Below, one piece after another: positions 43,797 through 53,629 of a stretch of 64,000 nucleotides of DNA (position 1 is its first letter; the number at the start of each line of letters is the position of its first letter). A program made the translations under genes and the position numbers. This DNA comes from Gracilibacillus halotolerans (GTDB lineage Bacteria; Bacillota; Bacilli; Bacillales; Amphibacillaceae), in the NCBI RefSeq assembly GCF_014206945.1, contig NZ_JACHON010000016.1:1-64000 (forward strand). Direction: 5' to 3'. Below the pieces are notes generated by a model, which saw only the letters and a program-made list of their open reading frames with translations, searched no databases and was not told the DNA's origin.

Positions 43797-43806
43797 TAAA
43801 CCATAT
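43784..43806. promoter_or_regulatory. Palindrome over the ptsHI -35
   Basis: ATATGGTTT-TCAAT-AAACCATAT has perfect 9-bp arms. It covers the predicted -35 and lacks the T-tract of a terminator, so it may be an operator. No known regulator is matched. Confidence 0.4.
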
Positions 43807-43838
43807 CAAACAAGAAAATTATATGCGCTTTTCCTTAC

Positions 43839-44768
43839 TTATTCAAGCGTTTCGCCCTTTAACCAATGATAAATATCATCGTAAACACTTACATTCATTT
43901 TTTCGTTCAAAACTTCGTGACTCATGTTTGGATATAACTTTGTTTGGACATTGGTCAACCCTTTGGATTGGTAAAAAGAGGCAGCCTTATTGATACCTTT
44001 TCCGTAATTTCCGACTGGATCCTCTTCACCAGCTAACAGTAGGATAGGAAACGATTTTGAAATGTTGTCTGCTTTTACTTTATCCTGCGCAGATAAATAT
44101 AACTGATATAAGTCGACAAAGAACTGATTGCTAGGTATAAAACCACAATAAGGATCCTCTAAATAAGCTTGTACATTATCTTCATTAACAGACAGCCAAT
44201 CAAAATCTGATTTCTTACGAGTACGTTTATTGTAACCGAAAAAACTAACCTTATTTAAAAAGGTTCCTTTTTGTCTTTTCCCTCTTATCCTACTAATAAA
44301 CTTCGCTAATTGGATACCAGGCTTCAATACGGTACTAGGCATTGTACCAGTTCCTATTAATATCGCTCCGCTCAGTCGCTTACTTTCTTTCGTTAAATAA
44401 GATCTCACGATAAAAGAACCCATGCTATGACCAATAAGAAATATTGGAAGAGTAGGGTATGATTTTTGAATATACGTAGTGATAGCGATTATATCTTCTA
44501 CCATGCGGTTACTACCATCTGACTCGGCAATAAACCCAAGATTTTTCGCTCCTGTTTGACCATGTCCGCGATGATCGTTCCCGATAACAAGAATTCCTCT
44601 TTCAACTAAATAAGATGCAAAATCATCGTAACGATTGATATGTTCAGCCATCCCATGGGACAATTGAACAATCGCTTTAATTGTACTTGTTGGTTCCCAA
44701 ATTTTTATAAAAACCGAAACTCCATCCGACATTTTCAACCATTTAGTTTTTATTTGAATGAGAATCAC
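43839..44768 (-). CDS. Alpha/beta hydrolase, monoacylglycerol lipase/lysophospholipase type
   Basis: A 309-residue serine hydrolase of the Hydrolase_4 group (YtpA/monoglyceride lipase-like). It has the oxyanion segment LSHGMAEH near residue 38, DHRGHGQTG, the nucleophile elbow GHSMGS near residue 115, an acidic residue in LLAGEEDPVG and a C-terminal His in YPNMSHEVLNE. It has no signal peptide, so it is probably cytoplasmic or membrane-associated. The start is uncertain: GTG 44768 overlaps the AGAGGTG stretch that could be its ribosome site, so a nearby downstream start is possible. The natural substrate is unknown. Confidence 0.8.
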   Translation of the reverse strand: MILIQIKTKWLKMSDGVSVFIKIWEPTSTIKAIVQLSHGMAEHINRYDDFASYLVERGILVIGNDHRGHGQTGAKNLGFIAESDGSNRMVEDIIAITTYIQKSYPTLPIFLIGHSMGSFIVRSYLTKESKRLSGAILIGTGTMPSTVLKPGIQLAKFISRIRGKRQKGTFLNKVSFFGYNKRTRKKSDFDWLSVNEDNVQAYLEDPYCGFIPSNQFFVDLYQLYLSAQDKVKADNISKSFPILLLAGEEDPVGNYGKGINKAASFYQSKGLTNVQTKLYPNMSHEVLNEKMNVSVYDDIYHWLKGETLE

Positions 44769-44856
44769 CTCTTTTTTCTAATTTTTCTTGCTAAAAGAAG
44801 AGAATTTTGCTACATTGTTAATATGTATTTGTTCGTCCTGAAGGGGGTTAAAGCAA

Positions 44857-45087
44857 GTGTTAGGAGTTGCTATTACATTACTTATTATTGATGCTATTAT
44901 CTTAATTGTCTTTGTATTATTACAATCTGGAAAGAGTGCTGGATTGTCAGGCGCGATTTCTGGTGGTGCTGAGCAATTATTTGGGAAGCAAAAAGCGAGA
45001 GGTCTTGATTTAGTTTTACACCGTGGAACTATCATAACAGGTGTCCTGTTTTTTGTTCTCACTTTTGCCATTGCGTATATTATATAA
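44857..45087 (+). CDS. secG: Preprotein translocase subunit SecG
   Basis: SecG is the small accessory subunit of the SecYEG translocon. The 76-residue protein has two membrane segments (about 3-23 and 57-75) separated by the conserved cytoplasmic loop with [26 protein letters not shown] 44857 lies 9 bases after AAGGGGG. secG followed by esterase, rnr and smpB is the B. subtilis gene order. Confidence 0.96.
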   Translation: MLGVAITLLIIDAIILIVFVLLQSGKSAGLSGAISGGAEQLFGKQKARGLDLVLHRGTIITGVLFFVLTFAIAYII

Positions 45088-45096
45088 TAAATAAGA

Positions 45097-45138
45097 CAAA
45101 AAGCATCCTTTGCAGTTGTGCAAAGGATGCTTTCTTTT
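45097..45138 (+). terminator. Terminator after secG
   Basis: AAGCATCCTTTGCA pairs with TGCAAAGGATGCTT over GTTG, followed by TCTTTTTT. Confidence 0.93.
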
Positions 45139-45272
45139 TTACGAGCAATGAATATTTTATATAGGCATAACTGAAGAATTTCCAATTTTTTTCGTATAAT
45201 TTGCTTGCAAATGAAAACTACGGGTAAAATAGAGGGTATAGATATAGATGTATGATAGAAAAGGAGCAACAA

Positions 45273-46016
45273 ATGATGCAAATTAAACAACCGGAGCCTT
45301 TTTTCTTTGAAGGTGGAGAACGAGCGGTACTTTTACTACATGGATTTACAGGACATTCAGCAGATGTGCGTATGTTAGGAAGATATTTAAATAGTAAAGG
45401 ATATACGTGTTATGCACCAATCTACCGAGGTCATGGAAAAACACCAGAAGAACTTATCGATGCTACTGCGGAGGAATGGTGGGAGGACGTGCAAGAGGCC
45501 TATCAATTTCTACAGAAGAAAGGCTATGAAAAAATAGCAGTAGCAGGATTGTCATTAGGTGGAGTTCTTGGTTTACGTTTAGCTACGAACAATCCTGTCC
45601 AAGCGGTCATTACGATGTGTTCACCGATGTTTTTTGATAACGAAAAACAGCTAACAAGTGGTTTCCGACAGTTTGTGAAGGATTACAAGCAGTTAGAAAA
45701 GAAAGACGAGGAAACAATTAACAAAGAGCTTGAGAGTTTACTAACAAAGTCATCCGACTTGTTTCAAGAGATTAAAGAATCCATTGATAAAGTAAAACAA
45801 TCGGTGGATATGCTTTACACTCCAACACTTGTCATTCAATCTGTTGAGGATAAAATGATTAACCCAAAAAGTGCTGATTACATTTACGAAAATGTGGAAA
45901 CAGATAAGAAAGAAATCAAGTGGTACGAAGGAACAGGTCATGCGATAACATTTAGTAGAAAAAAAGATGAATTGCACGAAGATATTGAGCATTTTTTAGA
46001 ATCACTCGACTGGTAA
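45273..46016 (+). CDS. est: Carboxylesterase (Est30/YvaK type)
   Basis: A 247-residue alpha/beta hydrolase close in pattern to the Geobacillus Est30/B. subtilis YvaK carboxylesterase, which hydrolyses short-chain esters. It has VLLLHGFTGHSADVR near residue 20, YRGHGKTPE, the nucleophile elbow GLSLGG near residue 93, Asp in QSVEDKMINP and His in EGTGHAITF. The start is ATG 45273, 6 bases after AAGGAG; an upstream in-frame ATG at 45252 has no ribosome site. It precedes rnr by 30 bp and is probably cotranscribed with it. Confidence 0.92.
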   Translation: MMQIKQPEPFFFEGGERAVLLLHGFTGHSADVRMLGRYLNSKGYTCYAPIYRGHGKTPEELIDATAEEWWEDVQEAYQFLQKKGYEKIAVAGLSLGGVLGLRLATNNPVQAVITMCSPMFFDNEKQLTSGFRQFVKDYKQLEKKDEETINKELESLLTKSSDLFQEIKESIDKVKQSVDMLYTPTLVIQSVEDKMINPKSADYIYENVETDKKEIKWYEGTGHAITFSRKKDELHEDIEHFLESLDW

Positions 46017-46046
46017 AAGGTCATACTAAATATTGGGGGTGAGCCC

Positions 46047-48311
46047 ATGGATCAAAAAACAATGGAAAAAGAAATCGTAACTTTTATCGAAACACATGCA
46101 GATAAACCATTATCTGTAAACGAACTAGAGGAAGCTTTAGAGATAGAAGAGGCGGAAGATTTCCCTGTTTTAATGAAATCATTAAATGCTCTAGAAGAAA
46201 GTGGACAACTAATTCGGACACGGAAAAATCGATACGGTTTGCCTGAAAAAATGAATCTAACCCGCGGAAGAATCCAAATGCACCAAAAAGGTTTTGCCTT
46301 CCTAATACCGGATGAGGAAGGGATGGAGGACGTCTATATAAACCAGTCAGACCTAGCTTCTGCTATGAATGGAGATATCGTATTTGTTCGCGTAGATAAT
46401 AGAGACGAAAATGGAAAGCGGGCAGAAGGTGTAGTCGTCCGAATTATTGAACGTCATATTACTGAAATTGTTGGTACCTTTGAAGACAACGGTGCCTTTG
46501 GTTTCGTGATTGCAGATGACAAACGAATTCCTCATGACATCTTCGTACCTAAAGGGCAAACGAAAGGTGCAGTAACTGGCCATAAAGTAATTGTGGAAAT
46601 CACAAAATATCCAGAAGGTAGAATGAGTGCAGAAGGAAATGTCTTACAAATTCTTGGTCATAAAAATGATCCTGGAATGGACATCTTATCGATCATCTAC
46701 AAAAATGGAATTACAATTGACTTCCCAGAAGACGTTTTGGAACAAACAGAAAATATTCCGAAAACCGTATCTAAGGAAGATATAGCTGGTAGAAGAGATC
46801 TTAGAGACGAAGTTATCGTAACCATTGATGGAGCAGATGCGAAAGACTTAGACGATGCTGTATCGGTTATACAGCTTTCTAACGGAAACTTTAAGCTTGG
46901 CGTCTATATTGCGGATGTATCGTATTATGTGAAAGAAAATTCACCAATTGGTAGAGAAGCGTTTGAACGAGCGACAAGTGTTTATCTAGTAGATCGAGTC
47001 ATCCCTATGCTTCCTCACAAATTATCGAATGGTATTTGTTCCTTACACCCAGCGGTTGACAGACTAGTTATCGGATGCGAAATGGAAATCGATAAAAATG
47101 GAGCTGTCGTAAGCCATGAAATTTTTGAAGGTGTGATTCAATCAAAAGCAAGAATGACGTACAAGGAAGTCAATCAGATTCTTGTGGATAAAGACGAGGA
47201 AATAAAAAGTAAATACGAATCGTTAGTCCCGATGTTTGAGAGTATGGAAGACTTGGCTGAAATAATAAGAGCAAAACGATTCGGGCGTGGAGCAATAGAC
47301 TTTGATTTCAAAGAAGCGAAAGTCCTAGTGGATGATGCAGGTAAAGCAACAGATGTAGTGATTCGGGAACGATCTATTGCTGAAAAATTAATTGAGGAAT
47401 TTATGCTTTGTGCCAATGAAACAATTGCACAGCACTTTCATTGGTTAGACGTACCATTTATCCATCGAATTCACGAGGATCCTAATCCAGAAAAACTACA
47501 AGCATTTTTTGAATTTATCGCGAGATTTGGATATATTGTTAAAGGTACTGCTAACGAAATACATCCACAAGCTTTGCAAAAGGTGTTAGAAGAGGTTAAA
47601 GGAACAGACGAAGACTTAATTATTTCAAAGTTAATGCTTCGTTCAATGAAACAAGCGAAGTATGATCCTCAAGGAATTGGACACTTTGGACTAGCAACCG
47701 AATTTTATACGCATTTTACTTCTCCAATTCGTCGATATCCGGATTTGATTGTCCATCGCTTAATTAGGACGTATCTATTTGAAGGTAAGCTTGACGAGGA
47801 AACACGTGCCACATGGAAGGAAAAAATGCCTGAAATAGCGCAACAAGCTTCGATGAAAGAAAGAACAGCAGTAGATGCGGAACGTGAAGTTGATGATTTG
47901 AAAAAAGCAGAATTTATGCAAGATAAAATCGGAGAAGAATTCGAGGGAGTCATTAGCTCGGTTACAAATTTTGGCTTATTTGTTGAGCTACCAAACACTG
48001 TGGAAGGATTGGTACACGTTAGTTACATGACGGATGATTTTTATCACTTTGATGAACGTGCCTATGCTATGATAGGTGAACGAACGGGAACGGTTTATCA
48101 AGTAGGTGATACAATCACAGTTAAGGTAGCACAAGTAAATATAGAAGAAAGAGCCATCGATTTTGAAATTGTCGGAATGCGTCCTCGGAAAAGAAGAGAG
48201 CTAACAACTCAAGCAACATTTGATAAACCTAAAAAAGATAAAAGTGGACTAAAACGCACTGCTAAAAAGGCACAGAAAAGCCGTTCACGGAAGAAAAAAG
48301 GCAAGAAGTAA
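46047..48311 (+). CDS. rnr: Ribonuclease R
   Basis: RNase R is a processive 3'-5' exoribonuclease that can degrade structured RNA and helps clear defective mRNA during tmRNA-based rescue. The 754-residue protein has an N-terminal winged-helix part, two cold-shock-like OB domains, the catalytic RNB domain with [16 protein letters not shown] (Mg2+-binding aspartates near residue 270), a C-terminal S1 domain ([18 protein letters not shown]) and a lysine-rich tail. GGGGGTGA precedes ATG. The neighbour smpB fits this role. Confidence 0.97.
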   Translation: MDQKTMEKEIVTFIETHADKPLSVNELEEALEIEEAEDFPVLMKSLNALEESGQLIRTRKNRYGLPEKMNLTRGRIQMHQKGFAFLIPDEEGMEDVYINQSDLASAMNGDIVFVRVDNRDENGKRAEGVVVRIIERHITEIVGTFEDNGAFGFVIADDKRIPHDIFVPKGQTKGAVTGHKVIVEITKYPEGRMSAEGNVLQILGHKNDPGMDILSIIYKNGITIDFPEDVLEQTENIPKTVSKEDIAGRRDLRDEVIVTIDGADAKDLDDAVSVIQLSNGNFKLGVYIADVSYYVKENSPIGREAFERATSVYLVDRVIPMLPHKLSNGICSLHPAVDRLVIGCEMEIDKNGAVVSHEIFEGVIQSKARMTYKEVNQILVDKDEEIKSKYESLVPMFESMEDLAEIIRAKRFGRGAIDFDFKEAKVLVDDAGKATDVVIRERSIAEKLIEEFMLCANETIAQHFHWLDVPFIHRIHEDPNPEKLQAFFEFIARFGYIVKGTANEIHPQALQKVLEEVKGTDEDLIISKLMLRSMKQAKYDPQGIGHFGLATEFYTHFTSPIRRYPDLIVHRLIRTYLFEGKLDEETRATWKEKMPEIAQQASMKERTAVDAEREVDDLKKAEFMQDKIGEEFEGVISSVTNFGLFVELPNTVEGLVHVSYMTDDFYHFDERAYAMIGERTGTVYQVGDTITVKVAQVNIEERAIDFEIVGMRPRKRRELTTQATFDKPKKDKSGLKRTAKKAQKSRSRKKKGKK

Positions 48312-48372
48312 GGCGTGTGCATAGAGGAGAAACCACTAAAACGTTCAGAAGTAAGTAGGGGAGGAACGGGAA

Positions 48373-48831
48373 ATGGCGAAGCACAATGGAAAACTCGTTG
48401 CACAAAATAAAAAAGCTAACCACGATTACTTCATCGAAGAGACGTTTGAAGCGGGAATTGTGTTACAAGGAACGGAAATTAAGTCAATTCGAGCGGGAAA
48501 AGTGAACTTAAGAGATAGCTTTGCAACGGTTAAGCAAGGGGAAGTGTATATTAACAATATGCATATTTCCCCTTATGAACAAGGGAATCGTTACAATCAT
48601 GAGCCAACAAGAGCACGAAAGTTATTGCTTCATCGTAAGCAAATTGATCGATTGATTGGAGAAACTCAGCAAGCCGGATATGCATTAGTACCAATTAAGG
48701 TATATATTAAAAATGGCTTTGCTAAAGTGCTTATTGGGTTAGGTAAAGGGAAGAAGAAGTTTGATAAACGAGAAGATTTGAAACAGAAGCAAGCTAAGCG
48801 TGATATGGAACGCGCACTTAAAGATAGATAA
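48373..48831 (+). CDS. smpB: SsrA-binding protein SmpB
   Basis: SmpB binds tmRNA and brings it to stalled ribosomes. The 152-residue protein has the OB core with [32 protein letters not shown] and ISPYEQGN, and a basic C-terminal tail ([11 protein letters not shown]) that enters the mRNA channel. A GGGGAGGA site precedes ATG 48373. In many bacilli ssrA comes directly after smpB; here about 3.7 kb with three genes lies between them. Confidence 0.98.
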   Translation: MAKHNGKLVAQNKKANHDYFIEETFEAGIVLQGTEIKSIRAGKVNLRDSFATVKQGEVYINNMHISPYEQGNRYNHEPTRARKLLLHRKQIDRLIGETQQAGYALVPIKVYIKNGFAKVLIGLGKGKKKFDKREDLKQKQAKRDMERALKDR

Positions 48832-48832
48832 T

Positions 48833-48873
48833 AAAAAAATCTCACGGAAAAAATATCCTGTGAGATTTTTTAG
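48833..48873. terminator. Bidirectional terminator between smpB and the MFS gene
   Basis: AAAAAATCTCAC pairs with GTGAGATTTTTT around a partly paired AT-rich middle, with A and T runs on both flanks. Confidence 0.88.
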
Positions 48874-48880
48874 TTTATCC

Positions 48881-50413
48881 TTATGATTTTGTTGAAGAAT
48901 CAAATTGTGGTTCTTCTGATGGATTATTTGCTTCAGATTTCTTCGCATCCTCAGCTGTGATTCTTCTCATAAATATCGTTAAGATTAAAGCTAGCATAAT
49001 AATGAAGGTGGACGTAAAAAAAGCAAAATTAATCCCATTTAATGTTGCTTCATTTTCGATTTGCATTTGTAGCATTGCTAGTTCATCTTCACTTAATCCA
49101 GTACTGCTGGCCATCGCTTCTTCAGAAAGCTCTATCGCTTTACTCTCTGCACGTGCGTTCATAATAGAAATTAACAATGCAGATCCGATTGCTCCTGCTA
49201 CTTGCTGCATTGTATTATTCATGGCAGTACCATGCGGATAGAACTTGGCAGGTAACTCATTTAGACCATTTGTCATGATTGGCATAAACACCATTGACAT
49301 TCCTAATGCTCGGATAGCAAATAAGATAACAAGACTAGAAAAGGCGATCTCCATATCCAATCGACTAAACATGAAGGAAGTGATAATTGTAATGGAAAGT
49401 CCTGTAACAGCAAGTTTTTTCGGTCCATATTTATCAAACAATCTTCCGGTGATTGGCGACATAAGCCCCATCACTAGAGCTCCTGGTAACATTAATAGAC
49501 CGGCTTCTATTGGAGTGAATCCACGAATATTTTGCACATAAATAGGAAGTAAAATCATAGCCGAAAATAAAGCAATAGCGAGTACTATCGCAATGGTTTG
49601 CGATAAAGCAAACATAGGATATTTAAAGATCCGGAATTCCAAAATTGGTTCTTCTAATTTGAATTGACGGAAAATCATCCAAGTTAATGAAATTGCCCCT
49701 ATTATAATCGTTCCATATACAAATGGATCTCCCCAACCTTTATCACCAGCTATACTAAACCCGTATAATAATCCGCCAAAACCTGCACTTGATAAAATAA
49801 TAGATAAGACATCTAATTTTATTTCACGTTGTGGTGTTAAGTTTTTCAAACGGAAAACAGAATAAAGAAGTGTCAGAATTCCAAATGGTATTACAATATC
49901 GAATAACGTTCTCCAACTATAATGTTCTACGATATAACCAGAAAGGGTAGGTCCTAATGCAGGTGCAACTACCATAACTAGGCCGAAGAAACCCATTGCT
50001 GTACCTCTTTTTTCAATCGGAAAAGATACGAGCATAATATTCATTAACAATGGCATCATGACAGCAGAGCCAGATGCTTGGATCATTCTAGCAGCAACTA
50101 GCACGGAAAAAGTTGGTGAAAAACTAGCTAATACAGTACCGATTGTAAAAAGTGCCATAGCAGATATAAATAGAGTTCTATTCGTAAATCGTTGAATTAA
50201 AAACGCACTTGCTGGGATTAAGATACCGTTGATCAGCATATAGCTTGTAGTTAGCCATTGTACCTCTGTCGGTCCTACCTGAAATTCTTTCATGATGGAC
50301 GGTAAAGCGACATTAAGTAATGTCTCATTTAAAATAGCTACAAAAGCCCCGATAAATAAAATAGCAATCATACCATAAGGTGGTTTTGCTTGTATTGAAT
50401 GTGTTTCTGTCAT
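48881..50413 (-). CDS. DHA2-family MFS drug exporter (EmrB/LmrB-like)
   Basis: A 510-residue proton-driven exporter with about 14 membrane segments, the DHA2 arrangement. It shows LNVALPSIMKEF near the N terminus, QWLTTSYMLINGILIPASAFL, the motif A-like region FTNRTLFISAM, RMIQASGSAVMMPL and motif C around VVAPALGPTLSGYI. GAAGG precedes ATG on the minus strand. A divergent TetR gene lies 264 bp away with a palindrome over the exporter promoter, a common efflux-control layout. Substrates (drugs, bile salts or similar) cannot be read from sequence. Confidence 0.92.
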   Translation of the reverse strand: MTETHSIQAKPPYGMIAILFIGAFVAILNETLLNVALPSIMKEFQVGPTEVQWLTTSYMLINGILIPASAFLIQRFTNRTLFISAMALFTIGTVLASFSPTFSVLVAARMIQASGSAVMMPLLMNIMLVSFPIEKRGTAMGFFGLVMVVAPALGPTLSGYIVEHYSWRTLFDIVIPFGILTLLYSVFRLKNLTPQREIKLDVLSIILSSAGFGGLLYGFSIAGDKGWGDPFVYGTIIIGAISLTWMIFRQFKLEEPILEFRIFKYPMFALSQTIAIVLAIALFSAMILLPIYVQNIRGFTPIEAGLLMLPGALVMGLMSPITGRLFDKYGPKKLAVTGLSITIITSFMFSRLDMEIAFSSLVILFAIRALGMSMVFMPIMTNGLNELPAKFYPHGTAMNNTMQQVAGAIGSALLISIMNARAESKAIELSEEAMASSTGLSEDELAMLQMQIENEATLNGINFAFFTSTFIIMLALILTIFMRRITAEDAKKSEANNPSEEPQFDSSTKS

Positions 50414-50559
50414 AATATAACCTTCTTTCTATATCATCAAGCTATATAATTGTTATCTTGTTTGGTAGTATTACGTTAGATGCTGGACCGCAGTTTTAAA
50501 CGATTGGCTAGTCACTCATCCATATGCAAAACAAAAAGCTAGTATCTCTAGACACTTTA

Positions 50560-50591
50560 CATATTTTATACCGTTAGTCTAAAATATGCAA
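50560..50591 (-). promoter_or_regulatory. Exporter promoter with overlapping palindromic operator
   Basis: On the minus strand TTGCAT (complement of 50586-50591), a 17-bp spacer and TAAAAT (complement of 50563-50568) form a promoter. CATATTTTA-N11-TAAAATATG (50560-50588), with perfect 9-bp arms, spans it from -10 to -35, where a TetR-family dimer would repress. Confidence 0.6.
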
Positions 50592-50677
50592 TAATAACAT
50601 TTTAAATAATTGTAAAACTTGATATATAAGGTTTTATCAACTAGAACAAAAGTATAAAATGAAGAGGATGAACACAG

Positions 50678-51541
50678 ATGAACGCGAAAAAGGAGCAAAT
50701 AGTAAATGCTGCACTACATCTTTTTGTAAATAAAGGATTTAGACAAACCTCTATTCAAGATATTATTGATATGGCAAATGTAGCAAAGGGGACATTTTAT
50801 AATTACTTTAAGTCAAAGAATGAATGCTTAATGGCAATCATGGAATATGTACAAGAAAAAGGTGATAAAAGACGTGTAGAATTAGCGATAGGGAAGAAGA
50901 AAACGGACGAGGAAGTGTTTATACATCAAGTAGCAGTTCGGATGAATATGAATCGAGAATATAATTTACTTTCATTATTTGAATCAGTTGCTTTCTCATC
51001 AGATGAAACCTTTAATAACTTTATGAAAAATCAATATTTATTGGAAATAAACTGGGTTAGCAAGCGGTTATGTGACATGTATGAAAATTGTACAGAAAAG
51101 AATTCAGTAGATTTAGCTATTATATTATTAAGTATTAACCATCATTTTTTGCATGTTGCTAAATTATTAAATGAACAAGTAAAGATTGAAGAAGTGATCA
51201 AATACTCATTGCAACGATTAAAACTCATTATTAAAAATCAACCTATGAACGAGGAGGTGTTCTTTAGCCCGATATTATTTCAACAGACAAATGATAAAAG
51301 TGTGAAGGAAGAACTACAAAATCATTTGAATCAATTGCTGTCTAATGTAAAAGAAAATGAAGTGGATTCACGAGCAGAGGAATATATCCAATTCTTATTG
51401 GACGAGCTATCCAATGAAAATCCGCAGCTGTATGTAATGGAAAGCGTTAGTGAGTCACTGAAAAAAATATTGGATTCAGATAGATATCAAGAGGATGTTC
51501 GTCATATTATCCAATTATTCTGGAAGTGGAAAAACCATTAA
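50678..51541 (+). CDS. TetR-family transcriptional regulator
   Basis: A 287-residue regulator with a typical N-terminal TetR helix-turn-helix (KEQIVNAALHLFVNKGF, SIQDIIDMANVAKGTFYNYF) and a divergent ligand-binding part. The family is usually about 190-220 residues, so the C-terminal region is longer by some 70 residues and highly charged (NVKENEVDSRAEEYIQFLL). GAGGATG lies before ATG. Divergent orientation to the MFS gene suggests it represses that gene. TTGATA and TATCAA half-sites at about 50620-50641 in front of its own start may be a second operator. Confidence 0.88.
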   Translation: MNAKKEQIVNAALHLFVNKGFRQTSIQDIIDMANVAKGTFYNYFKSKNECLMAIMEYVQEKGDKRRVELAIGKKKTDEEVFIHQVAVRMNMNREYNLLSLFESVAFSSDETFNNFMKNQYLLEINWVSKRLCDMYENCTEKNSVDLAIILLSINHHFLHVAKLLNEQVKIEEVIKYSLQRLKLIIKNQPMNEEVFFSPILFQQTNDKSVKEELQNHLNQLLSNVKENEVDSRAEEYIQFLLDELSNENPQLYVMESVSESLKKILDSDRYQEDVRHIIQLFWKWKNH

Positions 51542-51666
51542 ATAAAGGTAGTACAAGGGAAATTGTTTGGAACCACCTATATGAAATGTTAAAATCTTAA
51601 TTGTTGTCTTATTATCGAAAACTTAAACAAAGATAAGATAACATACAGAAGGGGGATTTCAAATTT

Positions 51667-52299
51667 ATGAAAAAAATACTATTTATCTTGTTGAGCCTAA
51701 TTTTTGTTGCAGCATGTGGATCAACTGAGGAGTCAAGCAGTAGCGAAACGGAACAAGAAGAAGAGAAAACAGCTGTAGAATCAACTGAAGAAGAGGAAGC
51801 TTCTGACATTGAAGTAGATAAAAATCTACTGAGCGTTGAAATCGATATTCCAGCCAACATGGTAGATGATATTGAAACCACGATTGCACAAGGTGAAGAA
51901 GAAGGTTTTGAAATTACAGAGAATGATGATGGAAGTCTTACGTATAAAATGTCTAAATCGAGACACAAAGAGTTGATGACAGATATGAGAACCAACTTTG
52001 AGGAAACCTTTAATGAGTTTGTAAATAGTGAAGAATTCCCATCTATTCAAGATATACAGCCAAATAAAGATTTCACAGAGTTTACAATGGTTGTAGATAA
52101 GAATTTATATGAAGAGAGTTTCGATGGATTTGCTTCCATTACGTTAGGTATGGCTGGTGCAATGTACATCGTATTTGATGGACAAACACCATCCGATGAT
52201 TTCAATATATTGATTGATATTGAAGATGCAGAAACAGGAGAAGTATTTGATACGATTAAATTCCCTGAGGATTTAAATACAGAAGAACTAGAACAATAA
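51667..52299 (+). CDS. Hypothetical acidic lipoprotein
   Basis: A 210-residue protein with a signal peptide ending in lipobox VAAC (C18) and then a Ser/Glu-rich, low-complexity linker up to about residue 50. The rest is a soluble domain with no family recognised (SVEIDIPANMVDDIE, MSKSRHKELMTDMRTNFEETFNEF, LYEESFDGFASITLGMAGAMYIVF). It should sit on the outer face of the membrane. AGAAGGGGG precedes ATG. It stands between the TetR gene and ssrA. Confidence 0.8.
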   Translation: MKKILFILLSLIFVAACGSTEESSSSETEQEEEKTAVESTEEEEASDIEVDKNLLSVEIDIPANMVDDIETTIAQGEEEGFEITENDDGSLTYKMSKSRHKELMTDMRTNFEETFNEFVNSEEFPSIQDIQPNKDFTEFTMVVDKNLYEESFDGFASITLGMAGAMYIVFDGQTPSDDFNILIDIEDAETGEVFDTIKFPEDLNTEELEQ

Positions 52300-52407
52300 A
52301 GTATTAGTATATAGATGATTTCAAGGGGTAGGATTTGAAGGTTGTTTTTTACCAATACCAACTAGCTATCCCGGGGTCATCTTTCATGTTCGCAAAGATA
52401 TCTGTTG

Positions 52408-52447
52408 AAGCTATGACAACACTAAATATTACCAGTGGTCATAGCTT
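52408..52447 (+). other. Hairpin before the ssrA promoter
   Basis: AAGCTATGAC pairs perfectly with GTCATAGCTT, with CACT/AGTG extending it. Only GATTT follows, so it is either a weak terminator of the lipoprotein gene or a structural element abutting the -35 of ssrA. Confidence 0.55.
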
Positions 52448-52473
52448 GATTTACATGCGTAATATGTTATAAT
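52446..52473 (+). promoter_or_regulatory. Promoter of ssrA
   Basis: TTGATT (52446-52451), a 16-bp spacer and an extended -10 TGTTATAAT (TATAAT at 52468-52473) lie about 50 bp before the mature tmRNA 5' end. Confidence 0.7.
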
Positions 52474-52521
52474 AAATATACAATTTAATACGGTATTTAT
52501 CCGTACTCTATGTTTATACAT

Positions 52522-52884
52522 GGGGACGTTACGGATTCGACAGGGGTAGGTCGAGCTTAGGCTGCGCGTCGAGGTTACGGCTCGTAAAACGTTACTGCCA
52601 ATAATAACTGGCAAAGAAAACAATTACTCTTTAGCAGCTGCGTAAGCAATGCTAAAGGATCCTTCCTACCATCGCCCATGTGGTAGATAGAAGGGTCTCA
52701 CTTATCAGTGGGCTACGCTGTTATCCTCCGTCTGGGGACCGACAGAAGAGATTAATCAGACTAGCTGCTTGGACGCCTGTTGGTAGGCATAAAAGCTAGC
52801 GAATCGCGAGTATACCAACTACACGTGTAGACGCCTAAGTGCCGATACCTTTGGACGTGGGTTCGACTCCCACCGTCTCCACCA
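52522..52884 (+). ncRNA. ssrA: Transfer-messenger RNA (tmRNA)
   Basis: tmRNA frees stalled ribosomes and tags the nascent protein for proteolysis. The 5' end GGGGACGTTACGGATTCGAC and the 3' end GGTTCGACTCCCACCGTCTCC plus encoded CCA form the tRNA-like domain. The tag frame reads GKENNYSLAAA then TAA (about 52611-52646); the exact resume codon one triplet upstream is not certain. The pseudoknot region between tag and 3' domain is present. SmpB (48373), RNase R (46047) and ClpP (20413) are its usual partners. Confidence 0.97.
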
Positions 52885-52964
52885 ATACATAATTTATATT
52901 GGTGTGATAAGGTTTTTGAAAGAATAGTAACATTTTATCTAAATTAAATCATTTTAGCAGGTTT

Positions 52965-52998
52965 GAAGTCGTCTTCCATTAGAGACGACTTCTTTTTA
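52965..52998. terminator. Terminator after ssrA
   Basis: GAAGTCGTCT pairs perfectly with AGACGACTTC over an 8-base loop and runs into TTTTTAA. It overlaps the stop of the minus-strand gene that follows. Confidence 0.92.
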
Positions 52999-53328
52999 AT
53001 TTGCATTATGAGTTACTCCTGATTTCCTATCATCTAACCAACTATAAAGAATTTGGTCTCTGTTTTTCATATTAAGAGCTACGTTATAATTCATTGGTGG
53101 TGCGCCTGCTTTAGCTTTTAGTACTTTAATTTCCTCAATCTCTCCAATGCTAATAGTATGGTTTGCATTATATAAATGCTCTAAAGATATAGTTAAAAGT
53201 TCTATTCTCTCTATTACCTCTTGTTTAGAAACGGTAGAAAAATACAGTGTTATTGAAAAAAATATACTAGCAAGCAGTAAAACACCCAATGTTATAGAAG
53301 TCACTTTAAATTGTTTAGTCTTCTTCAA
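52996..53328 (-). CDS. Small membrane-anchored protein of unknown function
   Basis: A 110-residue protein with a basic N-terminal segment, one membrane helix (SITLGVLLLASIFFSITLYF, about 9-28) and a soluble part with a predicted amphipathic helix (SKQEVIERIELLTISLEHLY). The start is set at TTG 53328 because GGAGGA stands in front of it; a longer frame from 53361 has no ribosome site. The membrane topology suggests an extracytoplasmic domain. No family recognised. Confidence 0.65.
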   Translation of the reverse strand: MKKTKQFKVTSITLGVLLLASIFFSITLYFSTVSKQEVIERIELLTISLEHLYNANHTISIGEIEEIKVLKAKAGAPPMNYNVALNMKNRDQILYSWLDDRKSGVTHNAN

Positions 53329-53629
53329 AGTTAAATCCTCCAGTGTACGAAATAGGAACAATAGAATAAGTTAAAATATACCATATATCTAATGAAAACG
53401 TATTATAAAATAAAAAATTTAGATTAGAGATAAAAAACGATTATCTGTAGATAGATTCTTTATCTAAACAGCAATCTTTTAGGCATTCTTACATCTATTA
53501 TTGCCATTACTCTAATCAATAGAATCTTAACAAAATGACACCAAAATCCTAAACTTGCTAAATTTACATAAATTTTTTTCTGTAGATTTAGTATACTTAA
53601 AGTAAAGGGAAGTATAGGAGGTTCATTAC
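53329..53629. other. AT-rich gene-free stretch
   Basis: About 300 bp of AT-rich sequence between two small genes. It holds a TATACT -10-like hexamer at 53592-53597 without a good -35. Nothing else was recognised. Confidence 0.5.

Noticed and set aside
52862-52884. Phage or island attachment site at the 3' end of ssrA
   Set aside because: No integrase gene and no second copy of the ssrA 3' end could be seen in the window.
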